56,561 nt of DNA. Source: Sphingobacteriales bacterium (GTDB taxonomy: Bacteria; Bacteroidota; Bacteroidia; CAILMK01; JAAYUY01). Of this stretch, positions 41,805 through 50,603 are shown piece after piece. The position numbers were made by a program, and so were the translations under genes. Location of the stretch: contig JAAYUY010000058.1 in assembly GCA_012517435.1 (NCBI GenBank), forward strand, positions 1 through 56,561. Direction: 5' to 3'. Position 1 is the first letter of the stretch. Each line of letters starts with the position of its first letter. The notes beneath the pieces are model-generated. The model saw nothing but the letters and a program-made list of their open reading frames with translations, was not told the origin of the DNA and made no database searches.

Positions 41805-44708
41805 ATGCGAAGTTTACTTTTATTGCCTGCATTAGTTATAATTGTAATTAATTTAGCATTTTCCCAGTCTCCGGCTTCAAATCCTTATGGCGTTGATTTG
41901 GACAATTCAAATGATTATGTATCAATACCTCATGATAACAGCCTGAGCCTAACCAATACATTTACCATTAGTTTCTGGGTCTATCCAAGAAATGTTTCTG
42001 CAAATGTTCCTTTTATCCGTAAAAGGCAAAGCTCAGGATATACACCCACAAATTATGCTATTGACCTGGGAAGTAGCGGACAACTCAGGTTTTTTCTGTA
42101 CGATAATACAAATACTGCCAGAGGAATTCTGACAGGTGGACCAACACTCACTGCAAATACATGGTATCACATTACAGGTGTTTTTGACAAAAACTTAGGG
42201 AGTGATAATTTTAAGCTTTATCTGAATGGAGAACTGGTCAAAACGGCAACATGGACAGGAACGGTATTAACTGATACCTATCCCCTGATTATCGGATATA
42301 ACCACAGCCATGCTACCAATGCAATTATCGATGAAGTATCAATTTGGAAAATTGCTTTAACTCAAACCCAGATACAGGCAAGAATGTATCAGATACTTGA
42401 TCAGGATGACCCTCAATACCCGAACCTTGTAGGGTACTGGCGTTTCGATGAAGGAACCGGTACGACTACAGATGATGTCGTAAATGGACTGGATGGCACA
42501 TTAATGAACGGTGCCACATGGAACAATAACGTTGCACCTGTTGCTTATACCGATCACGCTTTGTATTTTAACGGAGTTAATCAGTACGTTGATTTTTCTT
42601 CACCTGCTTCATTAAATATTACTTCCGCCATTACACTTGAAGCATGGATTAAACCCCGTTCTTTCGGTAACAATGAAGCCATTATTGATAAACTGAAAGA
42701 CATCAGCCCTCAGGGAGGCTATAATCTGAGTGTCATGGGCACTAAAAAAGTATCATTTAAAATGCATCTTGCTTCCGGTGCATTTGAACTCCAAAGTATT
42801 TCTACACTTGATACGGGTATTTGGTATCATATTTCTGCTACTTATGATGGAACAACAGCTAAAATTTATATAAACGGAGTACTTGATAATTCATCTTCTG
42901 TTTCTTCATCAATCGCTTCAAATACTGAAAAGATTTATGTTGGTTATGATGATGCTGATACCAGTCGCCATTTTCATGGTTACATATCAGAGGTAAGAAT
43001 CTGGAACACTGCCCTTACGGCTGATGACATATCTAACCGTATGGTAATTAAATGGATAAATGAAACTGATGCCAAGTGGAGTTTTCTGCAAGCCTACTGG
43101 AAATTTGATACGGGCAAAGGGATAAAAGCCTATGATGGTAGTAAAAACGAAAATACGGGTACTCTTATTAATTCACCGGTATGGGTTCCTGTGAATATTT
43201 CGTTTGATTTGACATGGCAGGGTTATTCTGAGGAATTTCATGATCCGAATAACTGGTTACCCAAAATGGTTCCTAATGCTTTGACAAACTGTATCGTTCC
43301 TGCAAGAAACTTTGATCCTGAAGTTACCGTCAATTCAACATGCCGGAACCTTATTATCCAGCCGGATGCTGCTGTGGTAATTAAAATAAATAAAACCTTA
43401 ACTGTAAAAGGTGATGTAACTATTAATTCAAGCACAAACTATACGGGTTATCTGGTTGCTTATGGTACTTTACAGGTAGATGGAGTCTGTTATTTCAACA
43501 GGTATTTAACCGCAAATGGATGGCATTATGTTTCATCCCCGGTAAATAACGGTAATTCAAATACTTTTCTGGGCAGTGCACTTTATACCTATAATGAACC
43601 AACTGCCTCTTGGACTAAAATTGGGAGCAATACAACGCTGACTAATTTCAAAGGATATGATGTCTATTACAAAAACACGAATAAAACAGTTACTTTTTCA
43701 GGTACATTTAATTCCGGAAGCTATTCTGCATCCTTAACCAGAGTAACCGATGGGTTCAATTTTATGGGAAATCCTTATCCTGCTACCATCGACTGGGATG
43801 CTACCCAGGGTTGGACAAAGATAAATGTCAATAATGCCATTTATATTTGGGATGCTTCCATCAATAATTATTGTGAATATGTAAACGGTGTCAATAATAA
43901 TTGTGTCGGTCGTTATATACCACCAACAATGGCCTTTTGGGTACAATGTAATAATGCTGGAGGAGGGACACTTGGTATTTCACCCACTGTTCAGCATAAT
44001 TCTGCTGCTTCTTTCAGAAATGATGGAAATGATAAAGAAAAAGAGTATTTGAAAATAAAAGTGATAGGCACTGATTATTCAGATGAAACCTCTATTGTAC
44101 TCGACAACAGTGCAAGTACAGATTTTGATGGCGAATTCGATGCTTTAAAAATCATGAACCCGGTTTTGAATATGCCGGATGTCTATACGCTGTCGACCGA
44201 TAACAAAGAAATTTCCATTAACTCTTTACCTTTTAATCAAACAATGACATTACCTCTCTATGTCAAAATTGGTATTTCCGGCCCTGTCACTATCAGGGCT
44301 GATGTACAGAAATTATTGACAGACAAGTATGTTTTACTTGAAGATTTATTCCTGAATAAAATTCACGATTTCCGTACCGGTGATTATCTTTTTGAAGGAA
44401 ATATTGGAGATAACCCTAACCGGTTTAAAATACATATCCTTCAAAATCAGTCTATTAATGACAATACTACAGGATTTAAAGAACAAAAAGATTTACCGGT
44501 TGTTTATGCACACCAATCGGCAATTTATGTGAATACCAATGATGAAAACTACCATGTGTCGGTGATTGACCTGAATGGTAAAACTATTTTAAACAAAAAT
44601 AATCTTAACGGATTTTCTGTAATTCACACCGATTTGCCTCAAGGTATTTATTTTGTAACTATTAACAATAACAATGGAAATTATACCTCAAAAGTTCTTT
44701 TAAAATAA
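41805..44708 (+). CDS. Secreted LamG-domain protein with T9SS type A sorting domain
   Basis: 967 residues with a signal peptide (LLLLPALVIIVINLAFS, then Gln-Ser). Two concanavalin A/LamG-like domains lie at about 25-235 (YGVDLDNSNDYVSIPHDNSL ... IDEVSIWKIAL) and 245-455 (ALYFNGVNQYVDFSSPASLN ... SEVRIWNTAL). A middle region with WQGYSEEFHDPNNWLPKMVP and a later beta region (FNFMGNPYPATIDWDATQGW) are typical of Bacteroidota surface proteins. The last 80 residues form a T9SS type A domain (INDNTTGFKEQKDLPVVYAH ... LPQGIYFVTINNNN ... SKVLLK). Exported by Sec, then T9SS. It may bind glycans; there is no catalytic motif. No exact TAnnTTTG box precedes it (TAACATTG is close). Confidence 0.92.
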   Translation: MRSLLLLPALVIIVINLAFSQSPASNPYGVDLDNSNDYVSIPHDNSLSLTNTFTISFWVYPRNVSANVPFIRKRQSSGYTPTNYAIDLGSSGQLRFFLYDNTNTARGILTGGPTLTANTWYHITGVFDKNLGSDNFKLYLNGELVKTATWTGTVLTDTYPLIIGYNHSHATNAIIDEVSIWKIALTQTQIQARMYQILDQDDPQYPNLVGYWRFDEGTGTTTDDVVNGLDGTLMNGATWNNNVAPVAYTDHALYFNGVNQYVDFSSPASLNITSAITLEAWIKPRSFGNNEAIIDKLKDISPQGGYNLSVMGTKKVSFKMHLASGAFELQSISTLDTGIWYHISATYDGTTAKIYINGVLDNSSSVSSSIASNTEKIYVGYDDADTSRHFHGYISEVRIWNTALTADDISNRMVIKWINETDAKWSFLQAYWKFDTGKGIKAYDGSKNENTGTLINSPVWVPVNISFDLTWQGYSEEFHDPNNWLPKMVPNALTNCIVPARNFDPEVTVNSTCRNLIIQPDAAVVIKINKTLTVKGDVTINSSTNYTGYLVAYGTLQVDGVCYFNRYLTANGWHYVSSPVNNGNSNTFLGSALYTYNEPTASWTKIGSNTTLTNFKGYDVYYKNTNKTVTFSGTFNSGSYSASLTRVTDGFNFMGNPYPATIDWDATQGWTKINVNNAIYIWDASINNYCEYVNGVNNNCVGRYIPPTMAFWVQCNNAGGGTLGISPTVQHNSAASFRNDGNDKEKEYLKIKVIGTDYSDETSIVLDNSASTDFDGEFDALKIMNPVLNMPDVYTLSTDNKEISINSLPFNQTMTLPLYVKIGISGPVTIRADVQKLLTDKYVLLEDLFLNKIHDFRTGDYLFEGNIGDNPNRFKIHILQNQSINDNTTGFKEQKDLPVVYAHQSAIYVNTNDENYHVSVIDLNGKTILNKNNLNGFSVIHTDLPQGIYFVTINNNNGNYTSKVLLK

Positions 44709-44737
44709 TTTTTTATTTCGCATCAGTACTATTTTGA

Positions 44738-44780
44738 AAATCCCGGACATTTGTTAATTTTGTCTGGGATTTTTTTATTA
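44738..44780 (+). terminator. Terminator of the LamG gene
   Basis: AAATCCCGGACA (44738-44749) pairs with TGTCTGGGATTT (44761-44772) with one wobble, followed by a run of T. The 11-base loop and the edge of the right arm contain the TAATTTTG box proposed for the next gene. Confidence 0.8.
44755..44762 (+). promoter_or_regulatory. Putative -7 box of the ICMT-like gene
   Basis: TAATTTTG, 25 bp before the ATG at 44788. It lies inside the hairpin of the upstream terminator. Confidence 0.5.
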
Positions 44781-44787
44781 TTTATTG

Positions 44788-45804
44788 ATGCTTTTACTCA
44801 AAAAACAAGATCATCAAAGGGCAGCCATTTATTTGGCTGAGTTTATCGTCATAGTTTTTCTTTTAGGATTTTACCTGAAAGGCTTTTATTATGGCAATTT
44901 TCTGATAAAGCAAGCCAAGCTGGTTTTAATCATTTTAGGTGCTGTATATCTGATTATCGTTCTACCTATTAACCTTTTAAAGGATAATCATGAAACACTC
45001 TTTAAGGGCAATGTTGTATTATCAGTTTCATTAAGGTTTTTAAAATTTCTCTTTAACAAAAATTATTTTTCATCAAAATACAGATTTTTTGAATCTCAGG
45101 AGGAAAAACAAAAGTTTTTATTTTTCCTGGTTAAGATTATTTTTATTCCCATCATGTTGAATTATTTCATTATGTATGTTGTTGACCTGTATGATTTTTT
45201 TACAAACCTGACAGATTTCAGCATCATTTTTACTCAATTCACATGGTTCTTTCTCCTGACCTATATTATTTTCAGTATTGATACGCTTTTCTTTAGTTTT
45301 GGCTATATTGTCGAAAGCAAAAAACTTAATAATGTGGTAAAATCGGTTGACCCTTCTATACTTGGTTGGCTATCCGCTTTGTCTTGTTACAAACCATTTA
45401 ATAGTGTTACTTACCATCTTTTCCCTTTGTTTACAAATGAGAATATTTTTTGGATAAATAATACTGTTACAACCTTAATTTACCTCATGGTTTTGGTCTT
45501 CTACTTGATTTTCGTTTGGTCCACCATAGCGCTTGGATATAAATGCAGTAATTTAACCAACAGAGGGATTGTTTCAAGAGGCCCTTATCGTTTTGTCAGG
45601 CATCCTGCCTACATATCGAAAGTGCTGGCATGGTGGATATTTTGTATCCCGATTTTTAATTTAAAAGTATTAATAAGCATGATAATCTGGTCATTGATTT
45701 ATTTTATTCGGGCATATACTGAAGAAAGACATCTTTCTGCCGACCCGGATTATATTAATTACTGTGGAAAAGTTAAATTTCGATTTATTCCTTATGTATA
45801 TTAA
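44788..45804 (+). CDS. Membrane methyltransferase, isoprenylcysteine carboxyl methyltransferase-like
   Basis: 338 residues from the ATG at 44788; the TTG one codon earlier is less likely. At least seven membrane segments. The C-terminal block is characteristic of the ICMT/PEMT membrane methyltransferases: NLTNRGIVSRGPYRFVRHPA then YISKVLAWW with the R-H-P motif that binds SAM, and RAYTEERHLSADPDYINYCG containing the EE-x-x-L motif. The long N-terminal half with about four membrane segments is not shared with small ICMTs and was not recognised. The substrate is unknown; lipids or membrane thiols are possible. It stands alone, with a promoter box inside the upstream terminator. Confidence 0.88.
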   Translation: MLLLKKQDHQRAAIYLAEFIVIVFLLGFYLKGFYYGNFLIKQAKLVLIILGAVYLIIVLPINLLKDNHETLFKGNVVLSVSLRFLKFLFNKNYFSSKYRFFESQEEKQKFLFFLVKIIFIPIMLNYFIMYVVDLYDFFTNLTDFSIIFTQFTWFFLLTYIIFSIDTLFFSFGYIVESKKLNNVVKSVDPSILGWLSALSCYKPFNSVTYHLFPLFTNENIFWINNTVTTLIYLMVLVFYLIFVWSTIALGYKCSNLTNRGIVSRGPYRFVRHPAYISKVLAWWIFCIPIFNLKVLISMIIWSLIYFIRAYTEERHLSADPDYINYCGKVKFRFIPYVY

Positions 45805-45968
45805 TTTTGCAACAAATAGTATATGCTTCTTTCTCAAAATGAAAAATAATTTTCATTGATAAAAAGGTTAATATAATTTGGCACAGTTTTATCATAAATA
45901 CAGCGGAAAAATTCATTGCATGAAATTTGAATTTTTAAAATTGATGAATTTTGAAACAAATTTTTTAT

Positions 45969-45976
45969 TACCTTTG
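45969..45976 (+). promoter_or_regulatory. Putative -7 box of the 68-residue gene
   Basis: TACCTTTG, 19 bp before the ATG at 45996. It supports the reality of this small gene. Confidence 0.6.
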
Positions 45977-45995
45977 TTACGGGATGCAGTAAGCT

Positions 45996-46202
45996 ATGAA
46001 TAAGATAAAAACAATAATTACTATCATATTTTTTGTTGCGGCAACAAGCTTTTTATCCTACGCCCCACCTTCAGGAAGTTGGAATCCGGGACAAACTGAG
46101 CCAACAGTACCACTTCATGGTGGTATTTTTTTCCTTCTTGGGATGCTTATAGCTTATTTTGGAAGAAAATTATTTGCTCAGAAAAAAGATGACCCATCTT
46201 AA
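45996..46202 (+). CDS. Small membrane protein with a CTERM-like sorting signal
   Basis: 68 residues: a signal peptide (MNKIKTIITIIFFVAATSFL then SYA), a Pro/Gly-rich spacer (PPSGSWNPGQTEPTVPLHGG), one membrane segment (IFFLLGMLIAYFGRKL) and a basic/acidic tail. The plan of motif PLHGG, hydrophobic helix and Arg/Lys cluster resembles the PID-CTERM (P-[IL]-D-GG) sorting signals of Bacteroidota, with His in place of Asp. Nearly the whole mature protein is the signal. No exosortase or archaeosortase gene is in the window. It has its own promoter box. The function is unknown. Confidence 0.75.
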   Translation: MNKIKTIITIIFFVAATSFLSYAPPSGSWNPGQTEPTVPLHGGIFFLLGMLIAYFGRKLFAQKKDDPS

Positions 46203-46243
46203 AAAATTATTTTTTAATCTCTTTGTTATTTCTCAAATCCCCT

Positions 46244-46251
46244 TACCTTTG
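46244..46251 (+). promoter_or_regulatory. Putative -7 box of tRNA-Phe
   Basis: TACCTTTG, 17 bp before the tRNA 5' end at 46269. Confidence 0.6.
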
Positions 46252-46268
46252 CATCTTCAAAAAATGCC

Positions 46269-46341
<73 letters not shown>

Positions 46342-46346
46342 CATCA

Positions 46347-46372
46347 GGCCCCTTGCGGGGGCTTTTTTATTA
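46347..46372 (+). terminator. Terminator of tRNA-Phe
   Basis: GCCCC - TTGC - GGGGC stem followed by TTTTTT, six bases after the tRNA 3' end. Confidence 0.88.
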
Positions 46373-46432
46373 ATTTTGAATGAAGTCATGAAAAAAATTT
46401 TTTACTGATAACTCCTTGTAAATAAGCAAAAT

Positions 46433-48637
46433 ATGAAATTTTATCAGACAAAAGACATTAGAAATATTTCATTGCTGGGCGGCCCGGCTACCGGAAAAAC
46501 TACGCTTGCCGAGTGTATGTTATTTGAAGGTAAAGTAATAGACAGAAGAGGTACTATAGAAGCAAAAAATACTGTATCCGATTATCGTCCCATTGAGCAT
46601 GAACGTTTAAATTCTGTTGTGGCTTCTATTCTGTTTACAGAATTTAACAATAAAAAGATAAATATTATTGATGCTCCTGGTTTTGATGATTTTATAGGAG
46701 AAACCATTACAGCCATGCGGGTTTCTGACGTAAGCCTGATTTTAATTCATGGTAATAATGGAATAGAAGTCGGGACTGAACTAGCCTGGCGAAATAGTTC
46801 AAATGCCGGACAGCCTGTTGTATTTGTCATCAACCATCTTGACCACGAAAAGGCCGATTTTGATGAAATAATGCGTCAGGCAAAAGATTATTTCGGCAGT
46901 AAAGTCGCACAGATTCAATATCCGGTGAATGCAGGAAAAGATTTCAATGCTATCATTGATGTCTTATCCCAAAAATTATATAAGTATCCGGCAACGGGTG
47001 GAAAGCCTGAGATCACAGCCCTCCCTGAATCTGAGAAAGCAAAAGTAGAAGAAATCAGAAACAATCTGATTGAAGCAGCTGCAGAAAACGATGAAGAATT
47101 GATGGAAATCTTCTTTGAAAAAGGCACTCTTACAGATGAAGAGCTTTTCAAAGGGATAACAAATGGAATTATTAAACGGGAGTTGTTCCCGGTTTTCTGT
47201 ACTGCTGCCAAAAATAATATAGGTGTTTATCGTTTGCTGGAGTTTATCACTGAAGTTTTTCCTTCACCGGAATTATTGCCATTAAAAAGTTCATCAGGGA
47301 AAATTATTCCTTGTAATGCAGCCGGTCCTTTTGCAGGTTTCGTGTTCAAAACAACTTATGAAGAACATTTGGGAGAAATGATATTCTTACGTGTGGCCAG
47401 TGGCGAAATTACAGAATCCTATGATTGTGAAAACCTGAACAATGGTACCAAGGAACGTGTCAGTCAGTTATTTGCTGTAGCTGGGAAAAAGCGGGAGAAA
47501 ATCGAGAAAGCAGTTGCCGGTGATATTATTGCTACTATTAAATTAAAAAATACAGGCACAGGACACACCCTTGCCGACAAATCTGTTTCAGAACCTGTTG
47601 AAAAAACAGCTTATCCGGAACCAAGATACAGGGTAGCTATTAAATCAGTCAATACTGCAGATGATGAAAAGCTGGCATCTGTTCTTCAGCGAATGAATGC
47701 ATCTGACCCCACTTTGATTTTTGAATATAGTAAAGAACTGAAACAAATGCTGTTGCATGGTCAGGGGGAACAACACATAAATATTGCTAAATGGCATCTT
47801 GATAATGAATTTAAAATTCCAACTGAATTTTTAGTGCCCAAAATACCTTACAGAGAAACCATTACTTCTGTGTCGCAAGCTACTTACCAGCATAAAAAAC
47901 AATCAGGAGGGGCAGGTCAGTTTGGGCAGGTCAGTCTCATCATTGAACCCTATGAACCATCCAAACCCAAACCTTCGACTTTCAAATTAAAACAAACCAT
48001 TTATCATTCTTCAGTTACCCAGATGCAGATTAATAAAGCAGAAACTGAAGTCTCAGTCAACATCAGGGGAGAGGAAGAAATGGATCTGCCATGGGGAGGA
48101 AAACTTGTTTACTACAATGCCATCGTGGGTGGTGTCATTGATGCAAGGTTTTTACCTGCCATTTTAAAGGGAATTATGGAGAAAATGGAAGAAGGGCCGC
48201 TTACAGGTTCTTATGCACGTGATATTCGGGTTACTGTTTACGATGGGAAAATGCATCCGGTAGATTCCAATGAAATTTCTTTCAAACTTGCAGGTCGAAC
48301 CGCCTTTTCCTATGCATTTAAACATGCCAATCCAAAATTGCTTGAACCTATTTACAGGGTTGAAGTCTTTTTACCGGAAGAAAGAATGGGTGACATCATG
48401 ACCGATCTTCAGGGCAGACGTGCATTAATACTGGGAATGGAGCGTGAAGGACATTATCAGAAAATTATTGCTAAAGTTCCATTGGCAGAAATGAATAAAT
48501 ATTCCACTGCCTTAAGTTCTCTGTCGAACGGAAGAGCTACCTATACCATGAAATTTGAAGAATATGCACAGGTGCCACCGGATATTCAGGAAAAATTGCT
48601 GAAAGAATACGAAGAAAGCAAGAAAGAAGAAGAATAA
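46433..48637 (+). CDS. EF-G-like translational GTPase (second, divergent EF-G)
   Basis: 734 residues with EF-G layout: a G domain (P-loop GGPATGKT, residues 16-23), domains II-V, and EF-G domain IV block GGGKxVYYNAIVGGVIDARF-like near 560 (GGKLVYYNAIVGGVIDARFL), then ALILGMEREGHYQKI. Switch II reads DAPGFDDF (about 80-87) where canonical EF-G has DTPGHxDF, so the catalytic His is replaced by Phe. The G4 motif reads NHLD rather than NKxD. These changes suggest altered GTP hydrolysis or nucleotide specificity. It is unlikely to be the main elongation factor, and no rpsL/rpsG/tuf neighbours are present. Possible roles are ribosome rescue, recycling or stress translation. It stands alone, with a strong terminator after it. 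Confidence 0.9.
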   Translation: MKFYQTKDIRNISLLGGPATGKTTLAECMLFEGKVIDRRGTIEAKNTVSDYRPIEHERLNSVVASILFTEFNNKKINIIDAPGFDDFIGETITAMRVSDVSLILIHGNNGIEVGTELAWRNSSNAGQPVVFVINHLDHEKADFDEIMRQAKDYFGSKVAQIQYPVNAGKDFNAIIDVLSQKLYKYPATGGKPEITALPESEKAKVEEIRNNLIEAAAENDEELMEIFFEKGTLTDEELFKGITNGIIKRELFPVFCTAAKNNIGVYRLLEFITEVFPSPELLPLKSSSGKIIPCNAAGPFAGFVFKTTYEEHLGEMIFLRVASGEITESYDCENLNNGTKERVSQLFAVAGKKREKIEKAVAGDIIATIKLKNTGTGHTLADKSVSEPVEKTAYPEPRYRVAIKSVNTADDEKLASVLQRMNASDPTLIFEYSKELKQMLLHGQGEQHINIAKWHLDNEFKIPTEFLVPKIPYRETITSVSQATYQHKKQSGGAGQFGQVSLIIEPYEPSKPKPSTFKLKQTIYHSSVTQMQINKAETEVSVNIRGEEEMDLPWGGKLVYYNAIVGGVIDARFLPAILKGIMEKMEEGPLTGSYARDIRVTVYDGKMHPVDSNEISFKLAGRTAFSYAFKHANPKLLEPIYRVEVFLPEERMGDIMTDLQGRRALILGMEREGHYQKIIAKVPLAEMNKYSTALSSLSNGRATYTMKFEEYAQVPPDIQEKLLKEYEESKKEEE

Positions 48638-48660
48638 GCATAATAAATTCTCACTACTAA

Positions 48661-48697
48661 AGCTCATTGGATATCCTTTTTCAATGAGCTTTTTTTA
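48661..48697 (+). terminator. Terminator of the EF-G-like gene
   Basis: AGCTCATTG (48661-48669) pairs perfectly with CAATGAGCT (48682-48690) and is followed by TTTTTTT. The loop is 12 bases. Confidence 0.9.
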
Positions 48698-48722
48698 TTT
48701 TCATACAGACAACCATTAATAT

Positions 48723-48730
48723 TACTTTTG
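48723..48730 (+). promoter_or_regulatory. Putative -7 box of the ECF sigma operon
   Basis: TACTTTTG, 22 bp before the sigma factor ATG at 48753. It matches the housekeeping Bacteroidota box, so basal transcription may not need the ECF factor itself. Confidence 0.6.
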
Positions 48731-48752
48731 CGTCAAAAAAGACAAATGCCAG

Positions 48753-49301
48753 ATGGACAATGAAAAAGTCAATAAAGAGGAGTTTCAGTTGGTGCAGCAA
48801 TGTATCAAGGGAAATCATCTGGCACAACAAAAACTTTTTAAAAAATACTACAGTCTGATGTTAGGTGTTTGTCTCAGATATGCCAATAATCGCGAGGATG
48901 CAAAGGAAATCCTTCAGGAAGGTTTTATTAAAATCTTCAGGCATCTTGAGACATTTAAATTTGAAGGAACACTCATCAGCTGGATGAAAAAAATCATGGT
49001 TAATACAGCCATTGATAAATACAGAAAAAAAATCACGGAACCTGAGCAGATCTCACTTGAAAATACAAATGAAAGCGATCCGGCTGAAGATATGTTATCC
49101 CGGTTAACGACTGAAGACCTCCTGAATTGTATCAATCAGTTGCCATTAGGATACCGTACCATCTTCAATCTGTATGTCATCGAAGGTTATTCTCACAAAG
49201 AAATTGGAGAAAAGCTTGGCATATCTGAAGGAACCTCCAAATCACAACTTTTCAAAGCCAAACAAAGCCTGCAGGAAATGATAAAAAAGATGTTTTCGTA
49301 A
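48753..49301 (+). CDS. ECF-type RNA polymerase sigma factor
   Basis: 182 residues. Region 2 is seen in YYSLMLGVCLRYANNREDAK then EILQEGFIKIFRHLETFKFE, including the -10-binding helix. Region 4 is seen in LLNCINQLPLGYRTIFNLYV then IEGYSHKEIGEKLGISEGTS, a helix-turn-helix for the -35 element. No region 3 is present, as expected for ECF factors. It is directly followed, with no spacer, by a membrane-anchored PKD protein whose cytoplasmic N-terminus resembles anti-sigma partners; the pair is probably a sigma/anti-sigma unit. Confidence 0.95.
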   Translation: MDNEKVNKEEFQLVQQCIKGNHLAQQKLFKKYYSLMLGVCLRYANNREDAKEILQEGFIKIFRHLETFKFEGTLISWMKKIMVNTAIDKYRKKITEPEQISLENTNESDPAEDMLSRLTTEDLLNCINQLPLGYRTIFNLYVIEGYSHKEIGEKLGISEGTSKSQLFKAKQSLQEMIKKMFS

Positions 49302-50573
49302 ATGTCAGATAAAAACTTACATATTGATAATTTTTTAGGCCACTTCAGGGAAAAGCTGGATAATTATTCACCGGAAGTTCCTGAAAATGAAATCCTTCAG
49401 ATGTGGGATAGTGTCAGTAACCAAATTTCTGTCAACCCTGCAACATCTTCAAGCCCCTTTTCAAAACATTTGAACATTAAATCTTTGGGAATCATTAGTG
49501 CCGGAATAACTATTACAGTTACTGCCCTTTTGATTATCAGCAATATTGACAAAAATAACGGGATTAACAATTCAACTCAAAATAATGACGAGATAGTTGT
49601 TCATACTGATTCTTTCTCAAGTCAAAATTCAGATGAAAACAAAAAAGCTGACGAAATAGAAAAAAAAGCTCATGTTTTGACAATTCCTGAGTTTAAAACT
49701 GACAATAGTCAGACAGGCAGAAATGAATTTGAAAATAACTCAATTTCAGATCAAAGCTCTGTACTGGATTATACGAAGAATACAACTACCCAATCATCAT
49801 TTCCAGAGGTAATATTTTCAGACACAATACTTTGTGAAGGTGATAATCTGAGGATTTCGTTCAATCCTGTTTCAAAATTTGATGATATTGACATCACGTT
49901 GATTCTACCAGATCAGCAAATAAATAGTTTCAGAGGAGTAAAAAATTACAGGTTTGATAAACCCGGGACTTACTATATTTACATTATCTGTTCCATGGAT
50001 AATCAGATAATAAAGAAGATACAGAAAATTTATATTCAACCTAAGTCATTTGCACAGTTTGGATTTGATAACACAAACGAAAGAGAAGTTAAGTTTTCAA
50101 ATCTTACTACAAATGCCGATCATTATTTATGGGATTTTGGCGATGGAACTTCTTCGGCACTGACTCACCCCAGACATATTTACCAATACGGTGGAACCTT
50201 TACAGTCAGATTAGTGGCTGAAAATAAATTCGGATGTAAATCAGAGATCACAAAAGATATTTTAGTCAGGGCAAATTCTGTATTGAAAGAACCATATATC
50301 CCCAATTATTTTTCACCGGATGGAGATGGAGTTGATGATTATTATTATATTACTATTGAAGGCGAGACCTTTTTTGAACTGGAAATTACAGACAGATATG
50401 GGAATAAGGTATTTTCTTCAAAATCAAAAGACAAGAAATGGGATGGGACAAATGAGGTAACAGGGAAAATATGTGATGAAGGGCAATACTTTTACTTTTT
50501 GCAGTATAAAACTGCTGAAGCAAACTCAATTGAAAAAAAATCAGGAACAATCTATTTGAAAAGAATAAAATAA
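49302..50573 (+). CDS. Membrane-anchored PKD protein with gliding-motility C-terminal domain, putative anti-sigma
   Basis: 423 residues. The N-terminal ~60 residues (DNFLGHFREKLDNYSPEVPE then NEILQMWDSV) look like the short cytoplasmic domain of Bacteroidota anti-sigma-like proteins. One membrane helix follows at about 65-85 (GIISAGITITVTALLIIS), then an Asn/Ser/Asp/Lys-rich linker, an Ig-like region, a PKD domain (YLWDFGDGTSSALTHPRHIY) and a C-terminal gliding-motility-associated domain (IPNYFSPDGDGVDDYYYITI ... YFYFLQYKTAEANS ... GTIYLKRIK). It starts immediately after the sigma factor stop codon. A T9SS type B domain on a protein held by an internal inner-membrane helix is unusual; it may sense T9SS or envelope state rather than be exported. 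This is inference. Confidence 0.85.
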   Translation: MSDKNLHIDNFLGHFREKLDNYSPEVPENEILQMWDSVSNQISVNPATSSSPFSKHLNIKSLGIISAGITITVTALLIISNIDKNNGINNSTQNNDEIVVHTDSFSSQNSDENKKADEIEKKAHVLTIPEFKTDNSQTGRNEFENNSISDQSSVLDYTKNTTTQSSFPEVIFSDTILCEGDNLRISFNPVSKFDDIDITLILPDQQINSFRGVKNYRFDKPGTYYIYIICSMDNQIIKKIQKIYIQPKSFAQFGFDNTNEREVKFSNLTTNADHYLWDFGDGTSSALTHPRHIYQYGGTFTVRLVAENKFGCKSEITKDILVRANSVLKEPYIPNYFSPDGDGVDDYYYITIEGETFFELEITDRYGNKVFSSKSKDKKWDGTNEVTGKICDEGQYFYFLQYKTAEANSIEKKSGTIYLKRIK

Positions 50574-50575
50574 TT

Positions 50576-50583
50576 TAGTTTTG
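50576..50583 (+). promoter_or_regulatory. Putative -7 box of the large PKD gene
   Basis: TAGTTTTG, 20 bp before the ATG at 50604. It argues against the ATG at 50586, which would lie at or before the predicted transcription start. Confidence 0.5.
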
Positions 50584-50603
50584 TAATGTTAAAATTAATA
50601 GCC

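Noticed and set aside
45836-45860. AATGAAAA-ATAA-TTTTCATT inverted repeat as terminator of the ICMT-like gene
   Set aside because: Perfect 8-bp stem, but all AT-rich and without a following T run, so too weak to call.
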